Notes: generated from the sequence alone by a model not told the origin. A DNA stretch of 17,067 bases from Pigoraptor vietnamica (GCA_943704525.1 CALSCQ010001555.1:1-17067); one strand, 5' to 3'; positions 9,401 through 17,067 are shown, counted from the first letter of the stretch. Numbers and translations are program-made.

Positions 9401-11128
9401 GGCGCGTGGGACAAGACGATTCGCTTGTGGCGTACGTCGACGTGGGAGGAAGTGTCGACGATTTCCGTGTTTGCGTCGGTCTCGTGCATTTCGTTTTCGC
9501 CAGACGGCAAGACGATTGCCGCGGCGGTGCAGGACTCGACGCTCCGGCTTATGGACGTGGCCAGTGGGAAGGAGCTGAGGCTCATGGAAGGGCACACCAA
9601 GTCGCTCTCGCACGTGTGCTACTCGCCCGACGGCACACTGCTTGCCAGCGCGTCGGCGGATGAGACGGTGCGGCTGTGGGACGCCGTGTCTGGCACTGTG
9701 GTGAAGGTGCTGGAGGGGCACCTGGGCGAGGTCACGTGCGTGTGCTTTTCGCCCGACGGCACGCAGCTGGCGAGCGGCGCGAACAACAACACGGTGTTTC
9801 TGTGGGACGTTGAGACGGGCGCGGAGATGCAGTCGTTCTACGGCCACTTTGACCCCGTCACGAGCGTCGCCTTTTCGCCGGATGGCAAGGTCCTCGCGAG
9901 CGGGTCGTTCGACGGCACCGTGCGCCTGTGGGACGTCATCACCGGCAGTGACGTGCGCGTGCTTGCGGGCAACTCGTTCACCGTGCGCAGTGTCTGCTTC
10001 TCGCCCGACGGACGGCTCCTCGCAACGGGCGCGGACGACATGACCGTCCAGGTGTACCACGTGACCGCGGACGCTGATCTCAACCTGTCCGAGGGGCACT
10101 CGACGACCGTGTCGAGCGTGTGCTTTGCGCCGGACGGCCGCCTCTTGAGCGCGTCGCACGATGCAACGGCGCGGCTGTGGGATCCGTCGACGGGGATGGA
10201 GGTGGGCGTGCTGGAGGGGCACGCGGCGCCCGTCATGTGCGCGAGGGTATCCCCGCACGGCAGCACGATTGCAACATGCTCGCACGATGCCACGGTGCGG
10301 CTGTGGGACATGGCAACGTCGGCGGAACTGCGCGTGCTCGAGGGGCACACGGGCGATGTCGCCTGTGTGTGCTTCTCTCCGGACGGCCGCACGCTCGCGA
10401 GTGCCAGCTGGGATGCGTCGCTCCGCGTGTGGGACGTGGCGACGGGCAAGCAGACGCGCTCGATCGACGGAAATGGCGTGGGTCTGACGGCGGTTGCCTT
10501 TTCGCCGGACGGCGGCTTCCTCGTGAGCGGCGGGCGGGACTCGGCCGTGCGAATGTGGGACGCAAAGTCCGGCTACCCTCTGCGGGTGATGTCTGGACAC
10601 GAGGATGCCATAAGCAGCGTCTGCTTCTCCCCCAACGGCACGCGGCTGGCCAGCGCATCGAGCGACCACTCGGTACGATTATGGGACCCCGCGACGGGGC
10701 TGTGCGAGCGCACACTCGAGGGCCACGAAAAGCCAGTCATGACCGTGTGCTTTTCGCCGAACGGGAACCTCGTCGCTAGCGGCTCGGTGGACGAGACAGT
10801 GCGCGTGTGGGATGCGAAGTCGGGGGCGCTGTTGCGTGTGCTCCGCTGCCACTCTGCGACCGTGACGGGCGTGTCGTTCTCGCTCGACGGAGCGCGCCTT
10901 GCGAGCTGCTCGTACGACAAGCTCATATGCCTGTGGGACGCGTCCATGCTGACGGAAGCGCCTCCCGCGACCGAAGAGGGGGTGGAAAGCAACGACACTT
11001 CGGCGAGTGCGCTGCTGATGCTCATTGGCCGACCGACGCACATTTCGGCCGCGAATGTGAAGGGACCCGTGGCACTCTGCGAGGGGGCGTCGCCGGGGCT
11101 CTACTCGTGCTTTGGGACGTGCGTGTGA
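6443..11128 (+). CDS. ART-NACHT-pentapeptide-WD40 STAND protein, intronless
   Basis: A single uninterrupted ORF of 1561 codons plus TGA. The first ATG is at 6443, with A at -3 and G at +4; the frame is closed upstream by TGA at 6386. Domains in order: a helical, unrecognised N-terminus (1-266); an ADP-ribosyltransferase of the R-S-ExE class (about 267-400); a NACHT NTPase with helical extension (about 476-786); a helical stretch of no recognised family; pentapeptide repeats (865-911); 14 WD40 repeats (924-1502); and a 59-residue tail. No signal peptide or membrane segment is evident, so it is probably cytoplasmic. In known STAND proteins a WD40-type sensor triggers NACHT oligomerisation, which activates the N-terminal effector. 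By analogy this protein would couple a signal to NAD-dependent ADP-ribosylation, but ligand and target are unknown. The three neighbouring genes have 5 to 8 introns each, whereas this one has none. Confidence 0.95.
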   Translation: MAPVEKAAERPTSASKVRLAPLKKLPVVREVREDAAEQVLLATHEQPAGALASLVALANERRACINLQVAARNESRLNREGLRVAVREELGRLHHGMQVWMRSKKVWANDWSVFSWLVTLPDTLAKNSGCKGSLKISPWDIDWLVIKAQATLAVLCDNETDQRAHAVRRGVSAEELPGFMERIGCLREGFVPSPPNDWLGAFAAARVGARDVVDFLLALFLYTADCRSRVEVDGWELSDDDEWTTAAPPKRADVHGPNSSPWAVMNWTLRTAHDHTQTAEVRKLAGESLVAFSVLRDRIDEALSILPKERDVVFRGVHIPGLSYRYNVGHAVVFPPFTSTSTQGEEARRYAKDEGTFFIVRSHSAARIDFVSFMPAEAEKLLPSFSHFEVLRKESTTILRMLECRHDIVTLAEYGDSACTDAEAVDAYLRSAKQTRFVHASYVADTYVEGQVAPLPPPCDETTPLFEYVDAWLEGAGHMLLLGTGGSGKTSATLAAHARLASRDDVAPVFVPLPTVKNLFSPGALDAHIAHLLRLSPSQLTLLADQRTVVLMLESLDEAHVSPGADVRRGVSNLLAHNPFAARSRVLLSCRSEFLRTHGIQPFDVFGVSGQCVYVQPFSVEEVDTFVRRQCARLGQTPEAASEKLLALSILGQGMRGAMSNPCVLHMACRIGDARIREIVTARTGRIPPATVYEAFVSQSMCGDEAALLALQRAAIAMLSANNWHVTVGAVRDAFETAGIDHGKFRSVHLPRIPRRVENDGDDGSAFAWWHKSIGEYLAARAFWRLPSESLAAVARPFSLDTPAVMAFFADIADENPALRKTVCEKDLVPTVVGSRGTPSPRALAAASNALALMCASSQLLHSYDLSDIVIESANLVGARLVHAQLQKALFRKCQLNRVSFDFADVRGASFPHSVCERVLPPLLGHGASVASVCFSRDGKILASGSDDKTVRLWNATTGNEMRVLSGHTDDVFSVSFSPDGTLLASGAWDKTIRLWRTSTWEEVSTISVFASVSCISFSPDGKTIAAAVQDSTLRLMDVASGKELRLMEGHTKSLSHVCYSPDGTLLASASADETVRLWDAVSGTVVKVLEGHLGEVTCVCFSPDGTQLASGANNNTVFLWDVETGAEMQSFYGHFDPVTSVAFSPDGKVLASGSFDGTVRLWDVITGSDVRVLAGNSFTVRSVCFSPDGRLLATGADDMTVQVYHVTADADLNLSEGHSTTVSSVCFAPDGRLLSASHDATARLWDPSTGMEVGVLEGHAAPVMCARVSPHGSTIATCSHDATVRLWDMATSAELRVLEGHTGDVACVCFSPDGRTLASASWDASLRVWDVATGKQTRSIDGNGVGLTAVAFSPDGGFLVSGGRDSAVRMWDAKSGYPLRVMSGHEDAISSVCFSPNGTRLASASSDHSVRLWDPATGLCERTLEGHEKPVMTVCFSPNGNLVASGSVDETVRVWDAKSGALLRVLRCHSATVTGVSFSLDGARLASCSYDKLICLWDASMLTEAPPATEEGVESNDTSASALLMLIGRPTHISAANVKGPVALCEGASPGLYSCFGTCV
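7241..7642 (+). other. R-S-ExE ADP-ribosyltransferase domain
   Basis: The three motifs of arginine-specific-type ARTs appear in order and at usual spacing. VFRGV carries Arg315. FTSTST gives the S-T-S at 339-341. FMPAEAEKLLPSFSHFEVL gives E377-A-E379, followed by the typical P-x-F-x-x-F-E-V strand. All expected catalytic residues are present, so activity with NAD+ is plausible. Families with this triad usually modify arginine, but the target cannot be read from sequence. Confidence 0.85.
7868..8800 (+). other. NACHT NTPase module
   Basis: Walker A is GTGGSGKT (residues 483-490). The Walker B region reads VVLMLESLDE (549-558). A sensor-1-like SRVLLSCRSEF carries Arg591. Downstream are NPCVLHM, a helical region, and WWHKSIGEYLAAR (769-781), which matches the F-x-H-x-S-x-x-E-Y-L-A-A-R element common after NACHT domains. 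The usual first Walker B aspartate is glutamate here (E554). The linker before the P-loop starts near FEYVDAWLEG. Confidence 0.85.
9035..9175 (+). other. Pentapeptide-repeat segment
   Basis: Residues 865-911 show about nine five-residue steps of the A(D/N)LxX type, for example ESANL-VGARL-VHAQL-QKALF-RKCQL, continuing to FADVRGASF. This forms a right-handed beta-helix in known families. It joins the NACHT helical region to the first propeller, an arrangement familiar from bacterial NACHT/WD40 proteins. Confidence 0.75.
9212..10948 (+). repeat. 14 tandem WD40 repeats (two predicted propellers)
   Basis: Fourteen repeats of 41-42 residues (924-1502) follow the pattern GH-x-V-x-x-V-C-F-S-P-D-G-x-x-L-A-S-G-S-x-D-x-T-V-R-L-W-D. 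Fourteen equals two seven-bladed propellers. Repeats 3 (LRLMD) and 7 (VQVYH) lose the WD signature and repeat 2 has LWR. Repeats 8-14 all keep the W followed by D. The copies differ in sequence, so they are not recent duplicates. Confidence 0.93.
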
Positions 11129-11284
11129 TGTCGCCATCGACTCCGACGGCCACTGAATAGCAATATATCGCAACACATACACCCGAGGAAGCCCGTGCGT
11201 GTACACGCCAACACAGAGCCTAGTTCGATCCGCAATGCTTCACTGTTCAAAACACAGTCATGTCCATGTTATTTGATAGGGCCC
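11129..11284. other. Short convergent 3' spacer
   Basis: Only 156 bases separate the stop of the ART-NACHT-WD40 gene from the stop of the oppositely directed lipid-transfer gene, so their 3' untranslated regions probably overlap. On the minus strand an AATAAC lies close to the lipid-transfer stop and could act as a variant poly(A) signal. Nothing else is seen. Confidence 0.6.
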
Positions 11285-14200
11285 TTATCGGCGCGCCTTG
11301 TCCTTCCTCTCGCCCACTCGCCGCCGCAGCGCCTCAATCTCGGCGTCCTTCTCGTCCGTGAGCGTCTGAAACTGCTCAAACAGCTTCTGCTTGGCCTGCA
11401 TGTTCAGACGCCGCTCTTCCGCCATCTCCTGCACGCGCGCGTTGAGGAGATCAATCTGTCGCTGCATGTCGCTGCGGTCCTTCGCCCACTCCCTCTCCAC
11501 CGCACTCGCGTCCGCGACCGGCGCGGCGGCCACCTGTGCGTGCGACGCCGGCTGCGGCTGCACGGCAGCCTCGCGTGACGAACGAGCGGGCGGGGCCTGC
11601 GCAGCCGCCGCAGGCTGTTGTGCATGCGACGCAGAGCGACTGCCGCTGCCCCGCGTGCGCTCCGATTGATACTCCTTCAGGCGCTCCTGCTGTCGCAGCG
11701 CAATCTGCTTGACGCGGTCGAGCTCCGCGGTGAGCTTTTCGACGCGCCGCTTGGCCGACTCGGCGTCTTCCCTCAAGCCCTCAATCACCGTCACCATCCG
11801 GTTGCGGTCACGTGAGATGTCGCCGTTCTCCCGGTTCAGCTCGGCCACCTGCGCGCGCAGGGCCCTCAGCTCGCGGTCCACGTGCATGGGTGCCCCGCCC
11901 GTCGGCGCCGAGAGCGACGCCGTGAAGCTCGTCCCACTGAGGGAGCTCGTGCGCGAGTTCGGGAGGCGCGACTCGGTCCTTCCTCTGCCTGCGACCGCGG
12001 GCGCCTCCGCAGTCACCGCGGAGAGTTGCCGCAAAAGCGGGTCGTCATCTTCTGGAGAGAGAATAATGCTCCGCCGTCGCACGGTGGGCGAAGGGCCGGT
12101 CGCAACCGCATCGCTCTCAAGGGGAACCTCCAGCACGACGGGCAGCAGATCGTCCTCGACGGCGGCCGGCATCGCATCCTGCGACACGGCACCAATGGAG
12201 AACGCACCGCGCGCGTCCTTGAATACCGAGCAGTGTCCCACACGCAGCGCAATCGGCGGCGGCGGCTCATGCCCGGCGCTGCGATGGTAGTCGCCGTAGG
12301 GGCCGCTGCCGTAGGGATCCCCGTGGAGCGTCACGTGACACCGCTCTGCGAGGATCTCGAGCTCGGGCTGTGGGAACGGCGGGCCGTAGTCATCGATGAA
12401 ACCGGCGATGGCGGCGAGTGTCGCTTCGGAGAGAGACGCCGTGACACCGCACACGCGCACAAACGCACGGTCGGGGTCTGCGTCGACGCCTCCCACGGGA
12501 GGTGTTTGTGCCATCACGAAGCGGACGGCCAGGTGCGGGCGATCAAGGCCGTTATTTGCAAACACGGCGTCCGCGGCGTCGTTCGGAAGCGACGAACCAA
12601 GCGACGCGCCGTCAAAGTCCACGCTGAGGGCCGCAGCCGAGCCCGACGCGAGTCCGGACTGAACCGGGACATCCGGGGCCGGGAGGGGGAACATGGCATC
12701 TCCTACCGCGAGTCGCTTGCCGGTGAGCTTGAGAACGCCCTGCGACGCAAATACGAGCTGAAGGCCGTCGAGGCGCGCGCTGCCAATGTACGACGGATCT
12801 GCCGGCGGGTCACGCGGGGCAGAGTCTTGCGACGGGGCTGCGGTGGGGGTGGCGTCGAGTGCGAGGGCATCTGCAACGGCGCAGAGTGGGAGTTAGCCAC
12901 AGCTGGACGCAAAGCCGCAAATAGCCCTTGAAATGCAAAGTACCAATACAACACTATCGTGCTATCACGGGCGATTATACCCCCGTTCGCGCATGTGTGA
13001 GACATGTGTGCTGATTGTACAAGTCACGCAGCCCCACCGTTCGCTGCCAGCTCCGACTGCGACTCGTCGTTGTTCAGCGAAGACGCCGACGCCGCCAGCG
13101 ACACCTCAATTGCCGGCGCGCCCAATTGAGGGGCGGCGAGTGCGTCAGCGGGCAGCCCGATCGACGCCGAGTCGGACGCAGACGCCGCGTCACTCGCAGC
13201 CCGCACATCGCCGTGGGAGAACCCGTGCACGTGGTCCTCCCCCATCGCCTGCGCAAGGTCCCGGAGTATCGTTTCCTCCGACCCCGAGACATTCGCCGAA
13301 AGCGCGCCGGGCAGGGAAGCGACGGACCGCGACGACGCCGACCCGAGCGTGGGCTGCAAAACCCCTCGGGTTGCAAATGACGGCACATCCGATGTTGACG
13401 CACGCATGAGGGGCGCGGACGCACCCAGCGACCTCCGCGCGGGCGGGGCGGGTCGCGCGGGCGCAGAGTGGCGCGCGGTGTCCGGACGCGACGGCGAGGG
13501 CTTCGATGGGGTGGCCGGAGCCTGTGTCGGGTTCTCTTGCGGTTCCTCGGGGTATCCTTTCGTGACGCGCAGTGTTACGCGGTCGACGGCCAGATACACG
13601 AGCATTCCCTCTGTTTTGGTGCACATGATGAGTGTCAGACAAAAGGGGCACGCACACACAGAAAGGCAACAGGAGAAATGCGCGGACGCACAAAAATACA
13701 CACCACCGAACGCCGCCGCGCTTACCCGAGCTCTCGGCGTCCGCGCCGTCCTTCGGAATGACCGGCGCGACAAAACTCGCGGCAAGCGCCTCTTCCGACA
13801 GCGCAAACCGCTCCTCTGCCATGTGCAGCAGGTACACGTACTGCGGGTGGTTCAGCGCCGCGCTCAGCTGCTGCCCGCGCACAAACACGCACGGCGGGGA
13901 CCTTTCCTGCGATGCGGGCGTCCCAAAGTTCGGAAAAAACACGGCGAGGTCTGCTGGCTCGAGCAGCGTGGCGGGCTTGCCGCGGTCGGGGTGCGGAAGG
14001 GTGTCCACCCACAGGTGCTCGATGTCGATCCTCCACCCGCGCAGCACGGCGGCGCGCCATTCGGCGGGATCCTCGGACACGCGCGCGAAGCGGTCGAAGG
14101 CGTCGGCGGGAAACGCGCTGTCGGGGGAGAAGAGGTCGCCCTGCAGAAAGGGAAGCAGCTCGCCCACGCAGTTCGCGGGTTGCATGGTGGGGTCGTTGCT

Positions 14201-16027
14201 TGACAGCGTCACCTTCGACGCGGTCACGTGGACCACCTGCGACGCAATCGCCTCGGGGCCGCGGTGCCCCGAAAACGGCGGGAGAACGAGCTTCGGCATA
14301 ACGAGCTCCACGCGCACCGACCAGTCGCTCGCGGCGTCCGTTGCGGGCGCGGCGGGTGGGACGGCAGGGGCGACAGGCGCGGGGGGAGGTTGTGGAGCAT
14401 CGAGTGCAGGTGGCTGTTCGGCGGTAGCTGTTCGCCCGCGCTGAACGGGTGGCGGGGGCCTCTCCGGTGGAACGGGGCGCACGCTCGCCGCGAACGTGTC
14501 TTCGAGCTACGTGTGGGAACGAATGGTCACGTAATGGAACGAGTTGGACACTATCTTAGATGCACGCGCTACGCTCGAACCTACACAAAACTCGCTCTCG
14601 AGCACGCGCGTAAGGGTGACAACCAAAGGCGACACGCACAACGCGCCGCATACCTTGCAGAGAAACGCGGCTGCGTCGACAAAGGCGGGGATGTCCTTGA
14701 AATAGCTGACAATCTTCCCAAACTGCTTGTTGTCGTACACGAGCTGGAATGGGCTCACTTTCGCCGAGAGCGTCGGCTTTGGAGGCTCGAGGGGAACGCC
14801 CGCGGACACCGGGCGGTTCTTCGCCGCGCGCCCGGCAGCCCAGTACTCGGTATACTCCGCACGCACAATCGGCGTGTCCGGTGGTAGGCTCAGCTCGTGC
14901 TTCATGGATGCCTGCGCAGCGGAAGGAGGGGTCAGACGTCACGTGAGCAAAGCAGTTGCTGCAAGTGGGGCTTGGCAGACATCGCGTGTGACACGCCGAC
15001 ATCGCCATGCCAGCAATTGGCAAGGTGCGAGTTTCGTTACAAAGGTGTGAGATTGAGTCACATAGGTGTGAGTGGGATTACGGCAGGAGTGAGGACACTC
15101 GACCCACCAGCATGCGCACGTACGCCACGTGGACGCCGTCGCCCGCGAACCCTGTGGGCACGATCATTGCATTGGCACAGCTCACGCAGCCACGCTTGCG
15201 CTTGAGCGCGGCGAGGAATTGGTCGCGTTCCGGCTTGGAAAACAGCGCGGCGTACTGCGCGTGCCACCGGCCCATGACGTCGTCGGGGGACGAGGCGCCG
15301 TCCGTGTCCACGCGCACACGCTGGCGAGAGAGAAAATGAGAGAGAGACACGTGTGAACCAACACTGCCCCGAAGACACGCTGCGGCCCTCGCAATTAGAG
15401 CACAGCGCACATGCAGTTGCCATCGACGAGAGCGTCCCGCGAATGCAGAGCGGTATCTCAATGACCGCACAGTGCACATGCACTTGCCAGCGACGAGAGC
15501 GTCGCGTGAATGCAGAGTGGTGTCTCATTGCCTGTGCCACCGACCTGTCCCGGGAACAGCGCAAATCGGAGCTCCTCCAGCTGCACCATGCACACGGCCG
15601 ACTGGTTCTTCTTCTCGCTCAGCCGCAGGATGATGCCCCCAAAGCGCACTGCGCCGAGGGACGGGGTTAGCCCACTACCACCACACCACCCGCTCGTCTG
15701 CAACATTTGTGTGCACACGTGCTGCGTGCGTGAATTGCGCGAGTATTGTGACGCGAGAAGAGTGAGGCCTTCAGCCCATATGACGCCAGATGCACGCCAT
15801 CACACGCACCGTGCATCGACGTCTCCGCAATGTCCTGCGCAAAGCTGTCCGACACTTCCATTGCGTCATCGTCCTCTTCCTCGTCACCAACGCTGAGTGC
15901 ACAAGGTTCGTTAGGACTGCGTTTGCTTTCCCCTCATGCAGCAATGAGCCCCCCCCCCCCCCCCCCAACACACACACACATACACCCCCTTTCTTCTTCT
16001 CGCGTTACACACACAAACATGCATCAG

Positions 16028-16059
<32 letters not shown>

Positions 16060-16069
16060 CATGCATCAG

Positions 16070-16164
<95 letters not shown>

Positions 16165-17018
16165 ACACACAAAGCAAACGATCCCCTCCGCAACGCACCT
16201 GGACGCCGCAGATGTCGTCCTGTCCTTGGGCTTGTCGGGCAGCTTGAGGAGCGTCGCCATCTCCTTGCCAATCATGTTGGCACCAAACTGGAGGTGGTTC
16301 GCAAGCGCGCCCGCCTTCTCCTGCAACTTCTCGCCCGCCTTCGCCAGCTGCTGGTGCTGGTGCTGCGGCTGCGCGTGCGGCGCGGGGGCCGTCGCGTGTC
16401 CGGTCTGCGCCCCGTGTCCGGCCTGTTGTCCACCGTGGGCGTGTGCGTGAGGGTGCGCGTGTGCGTGCGCCTTCTCCTGCTGTTGTTGCTGCTTCTGCTG
16501 CGCCTTGAGCAACGCCTCCGCCGCCTTCTTCTCCGCGAGCTCCTCCTCGTAATCGGACGCGCGCGAGAGCATGTCGCCGAGCACTGCTGCAAACTGGATG
16601 GCGCCCATGAGCTGCCCCTTGTCGAGTTCCCACGCAATGTCGTCCATGATCAGCTCCATCTTGACACACGCGATGTTCGAATCGGACACCTGCGATGCAT
16701 GGGCGTTCGCGGGAGGCGCGCGAGGGATGCGCACGAGTGCGTGTTTGAGTGCCTATGCCACGCCCACGTCACACGCACACACATACACGCGTCGGCCCAC
16801 CTGCTTCTTCATCGTGATCTGCAGCACGAGTGGGTTGACGGTGAGCGACAGCGGCAGTCCCAACATGTGACCCGTCTCCGACCCTGGCGGAGTGCTCAGC
16901 GGGGTGTGCGCCGCGGCGTGACGAGACGTCGCGACGGGCGCGGCAATCGACTCGCGCGGTCGCAAGTGGAGTGTGAGCGACTGAATGGTCAGTTGTCGGA
17001 AGAGAACTACATATTCGC
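11285..17018 (-). CDS. Bridge-like lipid-transfer protein, BLTP3/SHIP164-like, C-terminal part (9 exons)
   Basis: Inferred exons in coding order are 17018-16801, 16689-16199, 15892-15810, 15648-15545, 15320-15108, 14911-14654, 14506-13726, 13610-13038 and 12870-11285 (TAA). They stay in frame for about 1434 residues. The first exon begins GEYVVLFRQLTIQSLTL and ends LSLTVNPLVLQITMKKQ. The second starts VSDSNIACVKMELIMDDIAW and continues with ELDKGQL. These fit the chorein-type beta-groove segment of UHRF1BP1/SHIP164 (LDDxxWxLxxxQL). Later exons hold strand-like segments (for example ARLDGLQLVFASQGVLKL), ALNHPQYVYLL, a His/Ala-rich loop, and Pro-rich and Ser/Ala-rich loops. The last about 200 residues are coiled coil with a low-complexity break. 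Known members move bulk lipid at endosomal contacts. The N-terminal chorein motif lies outside the window. Assignment to BLTP3 rather than VPS13 rests on motif memory and needs a profile search. Confidence 0.78.
11291..11885 (-). other. C-terminal coiled-coil region of the BLTP3-like protein
   Basis: Two heptad-patterned, charged helices are visible. The first runs from RELRALRAQVAELNRENGD to RVKQIALRQQERLKEYQSER. The second runs from VEREWAKDRSDMQRQIDLLN to AEIEALRRRVGERKDK. They are separated by an Ala/Gln/Pro/Ser-rich linker. Coiled coil at this end also occurs in SHIP164-type proteins, where it serves for oligomer formation. Confidence 0.8.
15321..15544 (-). other. BLTP3-like intron with a tandem duplication
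   Basis: The donor gtcggt (15544-15539) and acceptor gccag (ending at 15321) define a 224-base intron between exons ending FPGQ and starting RVRVDTDG. Most of it is a diverged tandem repeat with a 67-base period. Confidence 0.75.
15388..15540. repeat. Diverged 67-bp tandem repeat, about 2.3 copies
   Basis: The unit beginning cacag(c/t)gcacatgca at 15401 recurs at 15468. The shared core is cgacgagagcgtc, gaatgcagag and tctcaatg. A partial copy precedes it from about 15388. The copies differ at many positions, so the duplication is not recent. It lies wholly inside an intron. Confidence 0.8.
15949..15966. repeat. poly(C) run, 18 bases
   Basis: An uninterrupted homopolymer of C on the + strand, or G18 in the sense strand of the lipid-transfer gene intron, near its 3' end. 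Its length is prone to sequencing error. Confidence 0.9.
16017..16163. repeat. Two (CA)n arrays, each preceded by ACATGCATCAGT
   Basis: The first array (16029-16058) has 15 CA units and the second (16071-16162) has 46. The same 12-base sequence acatgcatcagt precedes each array (16017-16028 and 16059-16070), so the block looks like a duplicated flank-plus-repeat unit. Confidence 0.9.
16432..16472 (-). repeat. Coding GC(A/G)CAC-type repeat (His/Ala stretch)
   Basis: Inside a BLTP3-like exon, alternating GCx/CAx codons encode AHAHAHPHAHAHGG, followed by further His, Gln and Ala. At DNA level it is a CA/CG-rich alternating tract similar to the intronic microsatellites, kept in frame. Confidence 0.8.
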
Positions 17019-17067
17019 CTGCTCGCGTAAATGGGCAAATAGGCGAAGGGGGAAGGGGAGAGGGGGG
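17019..17067 (-). other. Partial intron of the BLTP3-like gene
   Basis: Read on the minus strand, a C/T-rich stretch leads to the acceptor gcgagcag just before the exon starting at 17018. The end of an intron is therefore the best reading of the window edge, although the frame itself stays open for some codons further. Confidence 0.55.

Larger units (their letters stand above)
15893..16198 (-). other. BLTP3-like intron with CA arrays and a C18 run
   Basis: The donor gtgcgt (16198-16193) and the acceptor ending in cag (15895-15893) enclose 306 bases, the longest complete intron of the window. It holds two (CA)n arrays and a run of 18 C on the + strand. In the transcript these become (UG)n and a G18 tract. 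Flanking exons join in frame (SAAS followed by VGDEEEDDDA). Confidence 0.85.

Noticed and set aside
9200-10669. Minus-strand ORF of 489 codons opposite the WD40 repeats
   Set aside because: A mirror of the repetitive GC-rich WD40 coding DNA. The repeated Arg/His pattern comes from the sense codons.
11223-11231. GTTCGATCC (11223-11231) and GGTTCAATTC (6168-6177), like tRNA T-arm or B-box sequences
   Set aside because: The bases on either side cannot form the T-arm stem, and no A-box, anticodon arm or acceptor stem is found near either site.
11285-12694. A separate gene starting at ATG 12694 on the minus strand, with another gene ending at the stop at 13024
   Set aside because: The frame of this ORF continues upstream to an acceptor at 12871 with the strand-like sequence ARLDGLQLVFASQGVLKL. 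A donor at 13037 (G then gtgggg) joins it in frame to the previous exon, so one gene explains both better.
11882-12931. Plus-strand ORF of 349 codons opposite the lipid-transfer gene
   Set aside because: Arg/Gly-rich antisense shadow that runs through an inferred intron.
15949-16163. CRISPR-like spaced repeats
   Set aside because: Simple CA and C arrays with one duplicated 12-mer in a eukaryotic intron. There are no regular spacers.

Overview
The window is nuclear DNA from a unicellular eukaryote. Three of its four genes are cut by short GT-AG spliceosomal introns (about 96 to 306 bases). Coding DNA is GC-rich, non-coding DNA is less so, and introns carry long TG/CA microsatellites. All domain families present are eukaryotic signalling, membrane or STAND types. 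The species cannot be fixed from the sequence. A fusion of a neuronal-calcium-sensor EF-hand module to a PIP kinase is known from Plasmodium, which makes an alveolate or other protist conceivable, but this is not proof.

Layout. (1) 1-1722, + strand: the 3' part of a TKL-type protein kinase gene, from about the alpha-C glutamate to the stop, in seven exons. (2) 1723-2419: convergent intergenic DNA with a 57-base poly(T). (3) 2420-5467, - strand: a complete six-exon gene for a calcium-sensor/PIP-kinase fusion of about 726 aa. (4) 5468-6442: divergent intergenic region with an AT-rich core and short repeats. (5) 6443-11128, + strand: one intronless 1561-aa ORF with the order helical N-terminus, R-S-ExE ADP-ribosyltransferase, NACHT NTPase, pentapeptide repeats and 14 WD40 repeats. 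(6) 11129-11284: short convergent spacer. (7) 11285-17018, - strand: the last nine exons of a bridge-like lipid-transfer protein resembling BLTP3/SHIP164/UHRF1BP1, with a C-terminal coiled coil.

The genes do not look like a functional cluster: spliced genes of unrelated pathways flank an intronless one. The most unusual item is the ART-NACHT-WD40 protein. It has the architecture of an NLR-like STAND receptor: WD40 sensor, NACHT switch and an NAD-using effector domain. It sits intronless among genes averaging an intron every few hundred bases. A second observation is that the long TG repeats lie in introns of all three spliced genes, each time with TG (UG in RNA) on the sense strand.

Exon boundaries were inferred by eye from reading frame, family motifs and GT/AG sites. 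All 19 fully contained introns keep the reading frame.
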